The translations under genes were made by a program, and so were the position numbers. Below, piece after piece: positions 49,867-61,173 of a stretch of DNA of 64,000 nucleotides; within the stretch, counting starts at the first letter, position 1, and each line of letters opens with the position of its first letter. This stretch comes from Leptospira abararensis. GTDB lineage: Bacteria; Spirochaetota; Leptospiria; Leptospirales; Leptospiraceae. The DNA is taken from the NCBI RefSeq assembly GCF_016918735.1, contig NZ_JAFFPR010000037.1, positions 1-64,000 on the forward strand, read 5' to 3'. Under the pieces are notes generated by a model. It saw only the letters and a program-made list of their open reading frames with translations. It had not been told where the DNA came from and made no database searches.

Positions 49867-51708
49867 TTATGGTTCTATTTTTTTAAGTTTTTGGATGCCA
49901 GTGTAGATTTTTTCGGCAAGCACAGGCCCAATGCCTGGAACTTCCATTAACTCTTCTTTTGTAGCATCAGTTACCTTTTTTTTGGATTGGAAATAGGAAA
50001 GAATACTTTTGCGTCTACTGGCTCCAACGTCTTCCATCTCATCTAAGATAGATTTTAGAGCTTTTTTCTTCCTTTGGACACGTTGGAAGGTAACGCCAAA
50101 ACGGTGAGCTTCATCTCGCAAATTCCGAAGAAGGCGCATCATAGGAGAATGGATATCAAAACTATAAGGGTGTTTTTCTCCAGGAAAATAAATTTCCTCT
50201 CTTTTTTTGGCAAGACCCACCATAGGAATGTGGCCAAGCTCCAATGCATTGGCAGCTTCTGCCGCTCGTGAAAGTTGTGTCAGGCCACCATCAATCACAA
50301 TGAGATCTGGAAGTAGTTCTTCTTCATTTACTAAATGACTGAGTCTTCTTGCAATCACTTCATGGATCATCCCTGGATCGTTGATTCCCTCATACCCACG
50401 CATTTTATAATGCCTATAACCGGCCTTATACGGCTTTCCATCCACAAACATCACGCCGCTTGCCACAGGAGAGGAACCTTGGAAGTGAGAGATATCATAA
50501 CACTCGATGGTTCTTGGCAACACAGGCAAATTCAATTTCTCTTGGAGTTCCTTCATTGCCACCGATTGGTCTCGAAGTTTTGTGGCTAGAATACGCTCTG
50601 TTAAACTTAAGTCTGCATTTTTTTCCGCTAAACGAAGGAGTGACTTCTTTGGTCCCATTTCTGGAAATTTTAACTTAACAGAAGTTCCAAATTTTTCTGT
50701 GATGGCTTCAACAAAGACATCATAATTGCCTTTGGCCGAAGGTGGTAAAAAAACGATACTCGGAAGGAGAGTGACATTCAAATAATAATCGCGAAGAAAG
50801 GAAGTGAATACTTCTTCATCATCCGAAAAAGAAAGCCCAGTGAGCGGGAAAGATTTTTTCCCTTCGAGTCGCCCTCCCCTTACTTCCAGGATGATCATTT
50901 GTCCCTCATCCTCACGTTTACTAATCCCGAGGATGTCTTCATCCCCACCATCCATACTAACGACAGTTTGTTTTTCCCTAACTTGGATGATTTTTTCAAT
51001 TCTTGCTTTTAGAAATCCAGCCCTTTCATACTCCATTTTCTCGGAGGCCTGAACCATAGCGGACTTCAAACCAGAAACCAAACGTTCTTTTTTTCCCTCA
51101 AGAAAACTCAAAATCTCATCCACTAACTCGGCATAGGTTTCTTTTGTCACATTTCCCTGACAAGGACCAAGACAACGCCCCATATGAAAGTTAAGACAAG
51201 GCCTTTGTGGTTTTGCGAGTGGTAGTTTGAGTTTGGTTTTACGAATTGGAAAGATTCTATGAATCAATTCTAAAGTATCACGGGCCGCTTTGACATCGGT
51301 AAAGGGACCAAAATAACGGTCTCCATTGTCTTTGATCTTTCTTGTCAAAAATACCATGGGGTAGTCTTCACTTGTCGAGACACAAAGAAAGGGATATTTT
51401 TTGTCATCCTTTAGCCTAACGTTAAACTTTGGATTGTGTTTTTTGATGAGAGTAGCTTCAAGGAGTAAGGCTTCCTTTTCTGTACTTGTGGCAATCCAAT
51501 CTAAGTCGAATAATTCCACGTAAAGTGCCCTTGTTTTTCTGTCCTTTTGGTTAGGATTTAAATAGGACCTGACTCGTGATTGTAACTTGAGTGCCTTACC
51601 CACATAGATCACCTGTCCCTCTTCGTTTTTCCAAAGATAACAACCAGGTAGGCTTCCTAAGTTTTTAATCTTTTCTTGGATGGTTTTTAGAACAAGTGAG
51701 TCTTTCAT
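49867..51708 (-). CDS. uvrC: Excinuclease ABC subunit C
   Basis: A 613-residue nuclease that makes both incisions in nucleotide-excision repair with UvrAB. The GIY-YIG domain (about 17-97) opens with [19 protein letters not shown], followed by a UVR domain near 205-240 ([19 protein letters not shown]). The RNase H-like endonuclease half holds [11 protein letters not shown] and [14 protein letters not shown]. Tandem helix-hairpin-helix elements end the protein ([13 protein letters not shown] and [15 protein letters not shown]). Length and layout match full bacterial UvrC. It is 24 bp upstream of the lamin-tail lipoprotein gene, without other functional connection. Confidence 0.96.
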   Translation of the reverse strand: MKDSLVLKTIQEKIKNLGSLPGCYLWKNEEGQVIYVGKALKLQSRVRSYLNPNQKDRKTRALYVELFDLDWIATSTEKEALLLEATLIKKHNPKFNVRLKDDKKYPFLCVSTSEDYPMVFLTRKIKDNGDRYFGPFTDVKAARDTLELIHRIFPIRKTKLKLPLAKPQRPCLNFHMGRCLGPCQGNVTKETYAELVDEILSFLEGKKERLVSGLKSAMVQASEKMEYERAGFLKARIEKIIQVREKQTVVSMDGGDEDILGISKREDEGQMIILEVRGGRLEGKKSFPLTGLSFSDDEEVFTSFLRDYYLNVTLLPSIVFLPPSAKGNYDVFVEAITEKFGTSVKLKFPEMGPKKSLLRLAEKNADLSLTERILATKLRDQSVAMKELQEKLNLPVLPRTIECYDISHFQGSSPVASGVMFVDGKPYKAGYRHYKMRGYEGINDPGMIHEVIARRLSHLVNEEELLPDLIVIDGGLTQLSRAAEAANALELGHIPMVGLAKKREEIYFPGEKHPYSFDIHSPMMRLLRNLRDEAHRFGVTFQRVQRKKKALKSILDEMEDVGASRRKSILSYFQSKKKVTDATKEELMEVPGIGPVLAEKIYTGIQKLKKIEP

Positions 51709-51773
51709 TACGGATTCTTATCGGAATTTTACGTTTACAATTCTTAGACGATCTGTATCCCTAGGGTATGGAT

Positions 51774-54278
51774 ATGCGTAAAATGATCAAATTTATAATT
51801 TTTGGTCTAGAAGGTTTTAATTACGGAATCGGCTTCCCCACTCTACTTGCTTATATTTACTTTTTTACAGAATGGTCGGGAGAAGAATTTCAAATTATTC
51901 TAATTTCAACATCCATTTCGGTCTTCTTTATCTTAATTTATGGGGTTTCTTTCTACTGGATGCGTTTTGCTTCCATAAGCAGAATCGGCAAACCGGAATG
52001 CACAAAACGAGACCAAGTCAAGGCTTACTTCTGGTTAGACCATTTGGCAAAGGTTGCCATGTTGGATGTCATCATTCGCTATGCGATTGGTTTTCTATTT
52101 GTCCTTGGGTCTTTGTTTTTTTACCTTCATTCCAAAAACTTTGTCCTGATGAGTGAAATGGCAATTGGTCTTTTTCTCACACTTGCTTTTACCGTCATCT
52201 TCCAATCCATTTTTATCGATTATGTAGAAAACAAATTCAATATCAAAGGAATCCTTCTCTCCATCCGCATCGATCATAACAAAAGAATCAATACTAGAAA
52301 ACTTTCCAGAAATCTTGGGTTTCAAACAGTACTTTCTTTTTTTGCAGCAATTCTTGTTTTATTTATAGTAAACTACCGAATGAATTTCAAACAAGAGTTG
52401 GATCTGGTTCATTCCAGTATGGAACAAGCCGTAATGGATTCGGAAACTTTAATGCGTGTCACTCTCGTTGATTTCCGAGATAGACTCACCCTTTCTATTT
52501 TTGCAGAAAATAAATTAAAAGACCAAATCATCAAAAAAGACCTGCAAGGAATCCGTGCAGTGTTAAACGAAATCCAATTAAAGAGTACAAACCACGCAGT
52601 GGAAGCTCTCTTTTATTACAAACCAGAAGAAGGTATTTTTGTATCCACGAATGAATACGATCGTTCCCAAACAGGATCGATATTTTTCATAGAAGATGTA
52701 GGGCTTGCAAGACAAGGCCCCCTTAGACATACAAGCATTCGTTCTCGTATTTCAGGTGATATTGTTTCCCCTTATACACTCCCCGTATATCAGAATGATC
52801 AGTTTTTAGGTTATGTTGGTGGATTTTTAAATATAGGCAAACTTTCCAGTTTTATTCTAGGAAATATAAAAATTGGAACATCTGGACAGGTGGGTTTTTT
52901 TGATGGTGATGGAACTATAGTTTATTACACCAATAAAAAAGAAATTGGAAACAACGCCAAAACAAAGTTAGTTTTTGATATCCCTTTCCAAAAACAAGAA
53001 GCTCTAGGTTTTGCAGATTCTACTGAAGATGGAACTTTAAAAAGGATTTTTTATGTCAAAAATCCTGAGTTCAATTACATCATCTATTGTATTTTTGAAA
53101 ATGCAGAGTTGTATGAAAAAACACTTACAAGTCTTTTTACTACTCTCGGAATTTCGATTATTGTTGTTTTACTCATTGGGATTGTCACAGTTCTTGTGAT
53201 TGAATCCAAACTACAACCCTTAGAAAGAATCAAAGTTAGAATTTCAGAAATGGTCAAAGGCAATTTACAATCAGATTTTTATGATTCTAGTCGAGATGAA
53301 ATTGGAAGTATGGCAAACGCCATGTTTGATTTCCAAACCAAGTTACGACAAATTGTAAACCAAACACAAACTGTATCCAATGAACTTACAAACACAAGTT
53401 CAGATATTTATGAGTCAATGTTATCCCTTTCGGACGCTGCTCAAAACCAAGCCGCAAGTAGTGAAGAAATATCTGCATCCGTCGAGGAGATTACAGCGGG
53501 AATTGAAAGTGTAGCCCAAAGAACAGAAACCCAATCCTTTACCCTGGTTTCCCTGATGAAAAAAATGACAGAACTCAACGGGGCTGTTTCTGAAATTGAC
53601 AAAAAATTTCAAATTGCCGACGTGCGAGTGGAAGAGATCACAAACGATGCAAAGTTAGGTGAAAAGTCTCTGGGTGAGATGAAACTCTCCATGGATAAAA
53701 TTTTCCAATCTTCTTCAGAGATGACCAATGTTGTTGAAATCATTCACAATATCTCCGAACAAATCAATTTACTGGCATTGAATGCCGCCATTGAAGCTGC
53801 AAGAGCTGGTGCCAGTGGAAGAGGATTTGCTGTGGTTGCTGACGAAATTTCCAAACTTGCAGATAAAACAGCGAAGTCGATTGATGAGATTGAAGAGCTC
53901 ATTAAACAGAACGAAGGTGAGATCCAACAAGGCCAGGAGAAAATTGATCAGTCAATAGTGATTTTAAGTGAAACCATTTCTGGAGTCAATTCCATCAACC
54001 AAATGACAAAAGAGATTCGTTCTGTCGTGCGAAAACAAATTGAAACCAACGAAGAAGTCAATGAAGGTGTCACTCAAATTCGAGAACTCTCTGAGATGAT
54101 CAAGGAAGCCACCGACGAACAGAAAATGGCAATGCTCGAAATTTCAAGATCTATGTCGGAAATCAATAACCACGCACAAACCACTGCTATGTCCAGTGAA
54201 GGAACCAAATCCAGTTCTCAAACCATGAATCAATTATCCGAAAGCCTACGAAGAGAGATTAACTATTTCCATGTCTAA
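51774..54278 (+). CDS. Methyl-accepting chemotaxis protein with extra N-terminal membrane helices
   Basis: About 834 residues from ATG 51774, which TAGGG precedes by seven bases; an ATG at 51768 lies too close to it. The first 200 residues hold four to five membrane helices. An extracytoplasmic Cache-like sensor (about 215-450) follows, then another membrane helix (455-480), a HAMP domain (480-535) and the MCP signalling coiled coil with the hairpin tip [20 protein letters not shown]. It should drive CheA in response to a ligand. The start of the next gene overlaps its end by 8 bp. The multi-helix N-terminus is not usual for MCPs. Confidence 0.9.
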   Translation: MRKMIKFIIFGLEGFNYGIGFPTLLAYIYFFTEWSGEEFQIILISTSISVFFILIYGVSFYWMRFASISRIGKPECTKRDQVKAYFWLDHLAKVAMLDVIIRYAIGFLFVLGSLFFYLHSKNFVLMSEMAIGLFLTLAFTVIFQSIFIDYVENKFNIKGILLSIRIDHNKRINTRKLSRNLGFQTVLSFFAAILVLFIVNYRMNFKQELDLVHSSMEQAVMDSETLMRVTLVDFRDRLTLSIFAENKLKDQIIKKDLQGIRAVLNEIQLKSTNHAVEALFYYKPEEGIFVSTNEYDRSQTGSIFFIEDVGLARQGPLRHTSIRSRISGDIVSPYTLPVYQNDQFLGYVGGFLNIGKLSSFILGNIKIGTSGQVGFFDGDGTIVYYTNKKEIGNNAKTKLVFDIPFQKQEALGFADSTEDGTLKRIFYVKNPEFNYIIYCIFENAELYEKTLTSLFTTLGISIIVVLLIGIVTVLVIESKLQPLERIKVRISEMVKGNLQSDFYDSSRDEIGSMANAMFDFQTKLRQIVNQTQTVSNELTNTSSDIYESMLSLSDAAQNQAASSEEISASVEEITAGIESVAQRTETQSFTLVSLMKKMTELNGAVSEIDKKFQIADVRVEEITNDAKLGEKSLGEMKLSMDKIFQSSSEMTNVVEIIHNISEQINLLALNAAIEAARAGASGRGFAVVADEISKLADKTAKSIDEIEELIKQNEGEIQQGQEKIDQSIVILSETISGVNSINQMTKEIRSVVRKQIETNEEVNEGVTQIRELSEMIKEATDEQKMAMLEISRSMSEINNHAQTTAMSSEGTKSSSQTMNQLSESLRREINYFHV

Positions 54279-54801
54279 ATCGAAAAACAAAGTTCCATTC
54301 AAAACCAGGTTATACGCATTCCTCATTCCGCTTTTTGTCGGACTTGTCTCTGCTATTTTAGTTAAATACTATGTCATCACTCCCGTTCACATTCAAAACC
54401 AGTTTATGGAACCCACTTTAAAAAATGGATCCACAGCATACTTCAATCGTTTGTTTCGATCCAAACACCTAGGAATTGGTGATATTGTATTGGTTCGTTC
54501 CCCTCTCGATCCCGAATCCGTTTTGATTGCAAGAATTGTAGGCAAACCAGGGGACAGTATTTATGTACAGAAGCGAATGGTTTTTCGTAATGGTACTATT
54601 CTCGATCCGACAAGTTTTCCCGAATCCGCATCAAACGACATTCCCCTCATCCCACAAGGAAAAACAGAATCTGATGATATGCCAAAGCTGACAGTTCCCG
54701 AAAAATCTTTTTTCGTACTCGCTGACAATAGAGAATTGGGAGTGGATTCAAGAACCTTAGGTGTGATCCAAGAAAGTCATGTAATCGCTGCCTTATGGTA
54801 A
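54271..54801 (+). CDS. Signal peptidase I-like protein lacking the catalytic Ser/Lys dyad
   Basis: A 176-residue S26-family protein with one N-terminal membrane helix (13-33). The fold signatures are present: [16 protein letters not shown] (box B, 39-54), RIVGKPGD (box D, 88-95), FVLADNR (box E) and DSR (159-161). The nucleophile position of the usual SGSMxPT is Phe45, and the general-base Lys of KR-VxGxPGD is Ala87, so neither dyad residue is there. It probably does not cleave signal peptides and may bind them or act as a subunit, as with known inactive SPase paralogues. It sits in an operon after a chemoreceptor. Confidence 0.85.
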   Translation: MSKSKNKVPFKTRLYAFLIPLFVGLVSAILVKYYVITPVHIQNQFMEPTLKNGSTAYFNRLFRSKHLGIGDIVLVRSPLDPESVLIARIVGKPGDSIYVQKRMVFRNGTILDPTSFPESASNDIPLIPQGKTESDDMPKLTVPEKSFFVLADNRELGVDSRTLGVIQESHVIAALW

Positions 54802-55703
54802 AAAAGAGTGTAGAAGATTGGATTCATTTTTTTGAATCCAGTTTACTACTGATTGGAACTGCCCTCTTCCTTTCTGGAATTTTTTTCCTAGTTGCGTTTA
54901 ACTGGAACCTTCTCGATCGAATTGTGAAGTTTGGTCTCGTTGGATTTCTAATCCTTCTCGCCTATTTTTTTACCATTTTCTTTCGGAAGAAATTCCTTTA
55001 CTTCGAAATGGGCCTTGTCCTTATTTTTTTTCTAACAGGATCTGCACTTATAATCTTTGGTCAAATTTACCAAACAGGGGCAGATGTTTATGATCTTTTT
55101 TTGGGTTGGGCGGCACTCACCCTTCTCTTAATACCAATTTCCCGATCAGGAGTAGTGGCAGGTCTTTGGATGGTTCTTAGTTCCACCACAGTCTATTTAT
55201 ATTCCGCGCAGGTAGACGGAAACGAATCTCCTATTTTATTTAGCATCACCTCACTACTCTTTGGTGGAACGGTTCTCCTCTTTGATTGGATCCAAACCAA
55301 TCTTTTTTCGGAAAAAACTAAATCATTTCTATCTGGTCTTGGACTTTTTTTGGCTTTAGGTTTTCTTCATCTAGTAAACTTAAATTTATTTAGGAATCAT
55401 AAAGAAATAGAATCTGGCTATACTTATTTATTTTTTCAAATTTTATTACCAGTCGTTTTTGTTGGTGTTTTTTATTCCTTTTACCGATGGTTTCGATTTC
55501 GGTTGATGAACCTAAGTTTTATTTTACTCTTTGGGCTCGGTCAAGTGATACTAAAATCCGCCGACATCTTTCAAGTTTGGGCTTATAGTTCAGCCGTTAG
55601 TTTTCTGCAATTTGGTCTTTTCATCACAGGTTATACGATCTGGGCTGTTTCGCATCTACAAAACCTACGAAAGCTTAAATCCATCGAAGAAGGCAACGAG
55701 TGA
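54795..55703 (+). CDS. DUF2157-family membrane protein
   Basis: A 302-residue integral membrane protein. A short cytosolic start (VEDWIHFFESSLLLIG) is followed by about eight hydrophobic helices, including LLIGTALFLSGIFFLVAFNW (about 16-35), which is the DUF2157 opening. It overlaps the signal-peptidase-like gene by 7 bp and the DUF4401 gene by 4 bp. In other Gram-negative genomes DUF2157, DUF4401 and GDYXXLXY proteins occur together, so a shared membrane complex is likely, but no activity is established. The C-terminal tail is cytosolic and charged. Confidence 0.82.
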   Translation: MVKKSVEDWIHFFESSLLLIGTALFLSGIFFLVAFNWNLLDRIVKFGLVGFLILLAYFFTIFFRKKFLYFEMGLVLIFFLTGSALIIFGQIYQTGADVYDLFLGWAALTLLLIPISRSGVVAGLWMVLSSTTVYLYSAQVDGNESPILFSITSLLFGGTVLLFDWIQTNLFSEKTKSFLSGLGLFLALGFLHLVNLNLFRNHKEIESGYTYLFFQILLPVVFVGVFYSFYRWFRFRLMNLSFILLFGLGQVILKSADIFQVWAYSSAVSFLQFGLFITGYTIWAVSHLQNLRKLKSIEEGNE

Positions 55704-56638
55704 AATATCCTTGGTACATTGAACTTTTAAGTTTTTTTGGATCCGTTCTTGCTGGAGCTTTTTTTCTACTTTGTTTGGTTGTCCTTGGTCTTTTGAACAA
55801 CAAACAACTCGATCTTTTTTTGGGTTTATTTATAATGATGGCAGTTTCCCTGTTATCTTTTTTCTCAAGGGAGAGAAAAAAACAAAGTTATGGATCCGTC
55901 TTTTTTTCCTTTTTATACCAAGGATTCTTTTTATTTCTCTTTGGTTTGTATGATATTTTTAAACTCGAAGATACTTCTATCCTTTGGATCATTCTAATTT
56001 TCCAACTTACCTTCTTTTTCCTATTTTCCAATCCCATACAAAGGTTTTTATCACCCATTCTTTTTTTTGTAGTTTCAAGTGTTTTGCTTTATGAATACAA
56101 AATTCTATTCCTTATCCCTATTCTAACAGTGGTTTGTTTGTTTTTAGTATACCGTTACACGTTTCTTAAAAAATTACCAAAAAACTTCGCAAGCCTTCCC
56201 TATTCTCTTAGTATAGCGCTTTTATGTTTGGCCGGATTTTCCTTTTTACCAGAATTAAAAGAAAATCCAAAAATTGCAGAGTTCCAATCTTTAGTTTTCT
56301 TTTTTGCGGGAAGTGTTTTACTGTATAAAGAACTGAATACGAAAATTAAATCCCTGACTCTCGGTTTTGTGATTCTTTTTTTTGGACTTATTTTTTTTCC
56401 CACAGTCGAAACTCCTGGAATCATTGCTTCTTTTTTCCTACTTCTCATTGGATTTGCGAGCGGGGTTACTTTCCTTTCTTACCTGGCCTGGGTTTCTCTT
56501 GGTTTATTTTATTTTGCTTTTTATTACGACCTGGATACCTCCCTTTTAGAAAAATCAAAAATGATGTTAGGTTCCTCTCTCTTATTTTTCGGAGCTTATG
56601 TTTGTTTACGTTTCTCGCCAATGGGTAAAAAAAGATGA
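55700..56638 (+). CDS. DUF4401-family membrane protein
   Basis: A 312-residue protein with roughly ten membrane helices. It starts KYPWYIELLSFFGSVLAGAFF, a phrase I associate with DUF4401, and ends with a helical pair around AFYYDLDTSLLEKSKMMLG before a basic tail (MGKKR). It overlaps the DUF2157 and GDYXXLXY genes by 4 bp each, so it is translated in one chain with them. Position and length fit the second member of the three-gene DUF2157-DUF4401-GDYXXLXY set. Function unknown. Confidence 0.78.
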   Translation: MKYPWYIELLSFFGSVLAGAFFLLCLVVLGLLNNKQLDLFLGLFIMMAVSLLSFFSRERKKQSYGSVFFSFLYQGFFLFLFGLYDIFKLEDTSILWIILIFQLTFFFLFSNPIQRFLSPILFFVVSSVLLYEYKILFLIPILTVVCLFLVYRYTFLKKLPKNFASLPYSLSIALLCLAGFSFLPELKENPKIAEFQSLVFFFAGSVLLYKELNTKIKSLTLGFVILFFGLIFFPTVETPGIIASFFLLLIGFASGVTFLSYLAWVSLGLFYFAFYYDLDTSLLEKSKMMLGSSLLFFGAYVCLRFSPMGKKR

Positions 56639-57141
56639 AAGAAAAAATATCGCTTCTCCTTATTTTCAACTTACTTTTATTATTTGGCATTTTTACACAG
56701 GCTATAATAAAAAAAGAAAGCATCCAAAAGGATGGGCGACTAGTATTTCTCCCTCTTCTTCCCAAAGATCCCAGGTCTCTATTCCAAGGGGATTATATGG
56801 TTCTTAATTATGACTGGAGTCTTTTAGAAGGGGAAGAAAATGCAGGGGCACCCAATCGCGGTTGTCTTGTTTTTCAGATCCAAGCGGATGTGTTTGTACC
56901 CATTCGATTGCAGTCTTCTTTTGGTAACCTCAAAGCTTCCGAGTTTTGTTTACAATATTATCGAAGTGATTATGATCTTAAAATCGGAGCAGAGTCCTAT
57001 TTTTTCCAAGAAGGCGATGCGGAGCTTTATATGGAAGCAAAATATGCGGGGATTCGTTTTCTAGAAGGAAAAACTGACGGAGACAAATTACTTGTCGGTC
57101 TCTATGATAAAAACAAACATAGATTAGGTTCTAGTGATTAA
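56635..57141 (+). CDS. GDYXXLXY-domain membrane-anchored protein
   Basis: A 168-residue protein with one N-terminal hydrophobic segment (about 5-23). The name-giving motif GDYMVLNYDW follows KDPRSLFQ near residues 47-55. The rest is a compact beta-rich extracytoplasmic domain with LYMEAKYAGIRFLEG near the end. It is the last gene of the five-gene overlapping operon and overlaps the convergent GAF kinase gene by 18 bp. Family members are encoded beside DUF2157 and DUF4401 membrane proteins, which they may gate or bind. Confidence 0.85.
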   Translation: MKEKISLLLIFNLLLLFGIFTQAIIKKESIQKDGRLVFLPLLPKDPRSLFQGDYMVLNYDWSLLEGEENAGAPNRGCLVFQIQADVFVPIRLQSSFGNLKASEFCLQYYRSDYDLKIGAESYFFQEGDAELYMEAKYAGIRFLEGKTDGDKLLVGLYDKNKHRLGSSD

Positions 57142-58788
57142 AGGAAGATCAACAAAAAATTTTGTTTTTCCCGGTTTGGATTCAAAATGTATATTTCCTT
57201 TATGTCTTTCTACAATTTTTCTGCAAATATCAAGTCCTAACCCACTACCTTCCCCAGAAGATTTAGTTGTAAAAAATGGCTCAAATATCCTGTCTTTGAC
57301 TTCTTCAGGAATCCCAGGCCCTGTGTCTTCTACTGTCACTCGAACCATTCCATTAAACGCTTCTGTACAAATCTTCATCTCTCCTTGGAAAACCATAGCC
57401 TGCAGTCCGTTATAGATTAGATTCGTCCACAGATGCAATAATTCTTCTGGATAACCTTCCAATATAGGAACATAGTCGTATTCCCTGATCAAGGTTACAT
57501 TTTTTTTGAATTGGTTTTGGTAAAGAATAATGACCGTTTCAATATTTTCCAACAGATTAAATTTTACCGGTTCTGAAGATATTTCGAACCTAGCAAAATT
57601 CTTTAAAGCAAAGGTCATTTTACTTGCACGTTCAACAGCCAACTGCATGATGCTCAGTGATTGAAAAACAGTGATCTCTTCAGCTAACAAAGCAATAATG
57701 GCAAATACATCTGAATCTTGAAATAAAATCTCAAATTCTTCTAATATGTTTAAGTCGAAGCCAGAATCGATCAAATTAAAGGAAAAAGCTTCAGGAATCT
57801 TTTTTGACCTAAGCCAGGTTTCAATTTCCTTCCTTCGCCTCATCCTTTCTTTTCCAGATATCATTTCCACTCTAGATTTCAGAACTTCTAAACAGCTGAG
57901 GAATAATTTCTGTTTTTGAAATGAAGGAATGAGGTCTCGAAGTTCTTTTTGAAACAAAGATAAATCGGATTCGAAAAGTGTTTCTTTTAGAGTTTGTGTC
58001 GAGGCATGAATTGCCGCAATGGGATTGTTGATTTCATGCGCTATTCCAGCGACCAATTGTCCAAGGCTTGCCATCTTTTCAGACAAAATCAATTGATCCT
58101 GAGCTTTTTTTAAACTCGCGATTGTTAATTCCAATTCCGCATTAGAATTTTGTAATTTTTTTGTCCTTTCTTGCACCTGATTTTCCAAACTTTCGTTCAG
58201 TTCACGTAACTCTCTTTCACGCTCTTTTAATTCTTTATTGATTTCATTCTTTCTTAAGTTACTTACTGTAAGAGCGATTTGATCCCCTAGTTGACTAGAA
58301 AAGATGATTTCGTCCTCTGTCCAGATATGTTTTTTTCCAACATGTTCGAAACAGATAGCTCCAATCAATTCTTCTCCGATTCGAATCACACCATCTAACA
58401 TGGATGTAATGTTGTTAGGTTTTAGATAAGATTCAATAAATCCTTTGGTCCTCGGATCCGCATAAGGGTCACTTGCATCCACATATTTTTCAGTGACTAA
58501 ATATTGAAATTCTTCTCTAAATTCAATCTCCTTCAAAATAGCACCAAATCCATGGGTTTCTTTCGATAAATAATAAATATCTACATTATGGAGTTCGTCT
58601 TTTGCTTCGTTAAAAAGCCAGACACCAACCCGTTCTATCTCCAAAAGATGAGCTACAGACTTTGTGATGAGTGTCGAAAGCGAAAGAATATCTCCAGAAC
58701 GAATCGCTGGATGAGAGGAGACCTGGGCCAAAATCTTTTGTTCGGTCCGCGCTCGGTTTAAATCGCCTTTTAAGTCTTTCCTAGTCAT
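57124..58788 (-). CDS. GAF-domain sensor histidine kinase with DHp insertion
   Basis: A 554-residue cytoplasmic kinase. A GAF domain (about 20-180) holds IERVGVWLFNEAKDEL and LIGAICFEHVGKKHIW, followed by a coiled coil (185-240). The phosphoacceptor His251 lies in GIAHEINNP. The ATPase domain has [26 protein letters not shown] and GSGLGL. As in the PAS kinase at 13178-15865, the region between the two DHp helices is about 85 residues longer than normal and contains GKERMRRRKEIE. The two proteins are paralogues over their C-terminal 320 residues. No regulator gene is adjacent. Confidence 0.9.
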   Translation of the reverse strand: MTRKDLKGDLNRARTEQKILAQVSSHPAIRSGDILSLSTLITKSVAHLLEIERVGVWLFNEAKDELHNVDIYYLSKETHGFGAILKEIEFREEFQYLVTEKYVDASDPYADPRTKGFIESYLKPNNITSMLDGVIRIGEELIGAICFEHVGKKHIWTEDEIIFSSQLGDQIALTVSNLRKNEINKELKERERELRELNESLENQVQERTKKLQNSNAELELTIASLKKAQDQLILSEKMASLGQLVAGIAHEINNPIAAIHASTQTLKETLFESDLSLFQKELRDLIPSFQKQKLFLSCLEVLKSRVEMISGKERMRRRKEIETWLRSKKIPEAFSFNLIDSGFDLNILEEFEILFQDSDVFAIIALLAEEITVFQSLSIMQLAVERASKMTFALKNFARFEISSEPVKFNLLENIETVIILYQNQFKKNVTLIREYDYVPILEGYPEELLHLWTNLIYNGLQAMVFQGEMKICTEAFNGMVRVTVEDTGPGIPEEVKDRIFEPFFTTKSSGEGSGLGLDICRKIVERHKGNIHFESKPGKTKFFVDLPLITRT

Positions 58789-58963
58789 TGGAGACCTTTT
58801 ATTGGACGGAACCAGAGTCAGGTTTCACGGAGACAGCCCCTCAGAAATTCCCAAATTCTTAAGGCTTCTACGCAAGTTTAGGGCTTAAAATGAGTGACAG
58901 AGACCCTGAACTCGAAATCCTGTAATTAAAAAATCGTTTCATCTCTAGATACGAGCCTTTTAG

Positions 58964-59980
<1,017 letters not shown>

Positions 59981-59981
59981 G

Positions 59982-61172
59982 ATGAAATTACCTCTTCTAG
60001 AAGACCAAAATCTAAAAGGAAAACGAGTTTTTGTTCGTGTGGACTTCAATGTCCCTGTCGAAAACGGCAAGGCTACGGACAGAACTCGGATTGAAAAAAC
60101 CCTTCCCACTTTGGAATTACTGATTTCCAAAGGAGCAAAACTTGTTCTCGGAAGCCATTTAGGTCGCCCCAAAGGCGGCCCTGAGGCCAAATATTCCATG
60201 AAACCGGTGTTTGATGTTCTCTCCGAACTTGTCAAAACCAAAGTCAGTTTCTCGGAATCTGTGATTGGCCCTGAAGTGGTAAAGATGACGAATGCCCTCG
60301 GAGAAGGAGAAATCCTCCTTTTAGAAAATCTTCGTTTCCATAAAGAAGAAGAGGAAAATGCTGCTGGTTTCTGCAAAGAACTTGCCAAACTAGCAGATGT
60401 CTATGTGAACGACGCCTTCGGAACTGCTCATCGTGCCCATGCCTCCACAGAAGGTGTGGCCCACTTACTTCCGGCTTTTGCGGGACTCCTCATGCGAAAA
60501 GAAATCGAAGTTTTGAGTAGCCTACTTGCCAAACCGGAACGTCCCTTTGTGGCCATCGTTGGTGGCTCCAAAGTCAGTTCTAAATTTGCTATTTTAAAAA
60601 ATCTCCTCGAGAAGGTAGACCACCTCCTCATTGGCGGGGGAATGGCTTATACGTTCCTCAAATCCAGAGCGGTTCCCGTGGGAAAGTCGCTTGTGGAACC
60701 GGAATTTGAATCCCAAGCCTTCCAACTGATTGACCGTGCAGGAATCCAAGGGGTTGACCTCCAAATCCCCGTGGACCATATCATTGCCGATGCTTTTGAT
60801 CCTAATGCCAAAACCAAATCCGTAGACAAAATGGGGATCATCGATGGTTGGATGGGAATGGACATTGGGCCTAAAACCATCGACAATTACGTAAAGGCGA
60901 TCAAAGAAGCAAAGACCATTCTTTGGAACGGACCTATGGGTGTTTTTGAGATGGATAAATTCTCCAAAGGAACCATCGAAATTGCCAGAGCCATCAGTAA
61001 ATCCAAAGCCAAAACGGTTGTGGGTGGCGGGGACTCGATTGCTGCTGTGAACAAAGCAGGTGTGGCCGACAAAATCACTCATATTTCCACGGGTGGTGGT
61101 GCTTCCTTAGAATTTTTAGAAGGACGGGCCCTTCCTGGCGTTCAATGTTTACTCCCTAAGGAAGAAAATTAA
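59982..61172 (+). CDS. pgk: Phosphoglycerate kinase
   Basis: A 396-residue monomeric kinase that makes ATP and 3-phosphoglycerate from 1,3-bisphosphoglycerate. It shows [10 protein letters not shown] (about 16-25), [25 protein letters not shown] and the C-terminal nucleotide part with [11 protein letters not shown] and [10 protein letters not shown], ending near [11 protein letters not shown]. Full family length. It lies one base after gap and one base before tpiA, so it is part of a polycistronic glycolytic unit. Confidence 0.98.
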   Translation: MKLPLLEDQNLKGKRVFVRVDFNVPVENGKATDRTRIEKTLPTLELLISKGAKLVLGSHLGRPKGGPEAKYSMKPVFDVLSELVKTKVSFSESVIGPEVVKMTNALGEGEILLLENLRFHKEEEENAAGFCKELAKLADVYVNDAFGTAHRAHASTEGVAHLLPAFAGLLMRKEIEVLSSLLAKPERPFVAIVGGSKVSSKFAILKNLLEKVDHLLIGGGMAYTFLKSRAVPVGKSLVEPEFESQAFQLIDRAGIQGVDLQIPVDHIIADAFDPNAKTKSVDKMGIIDGWMGMDIGPKTIDNYVKAIKEAKTILWNGPMGVFEMDKFSKGTIEIARAISKSKAKTVVGGGDSIAAVNKAGVADKITHISTGGGASLEFLEGRALPGVQCLLPKEEN

Positions 61173-61173
61173 G

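Noticed and set aside
60594..61082. 162-codon minus-strand frame inside pgk
   Set aside because: It is opposite a certain gene, its composition is a mirror of the pgk codons, and it has no ribosome site or domain.
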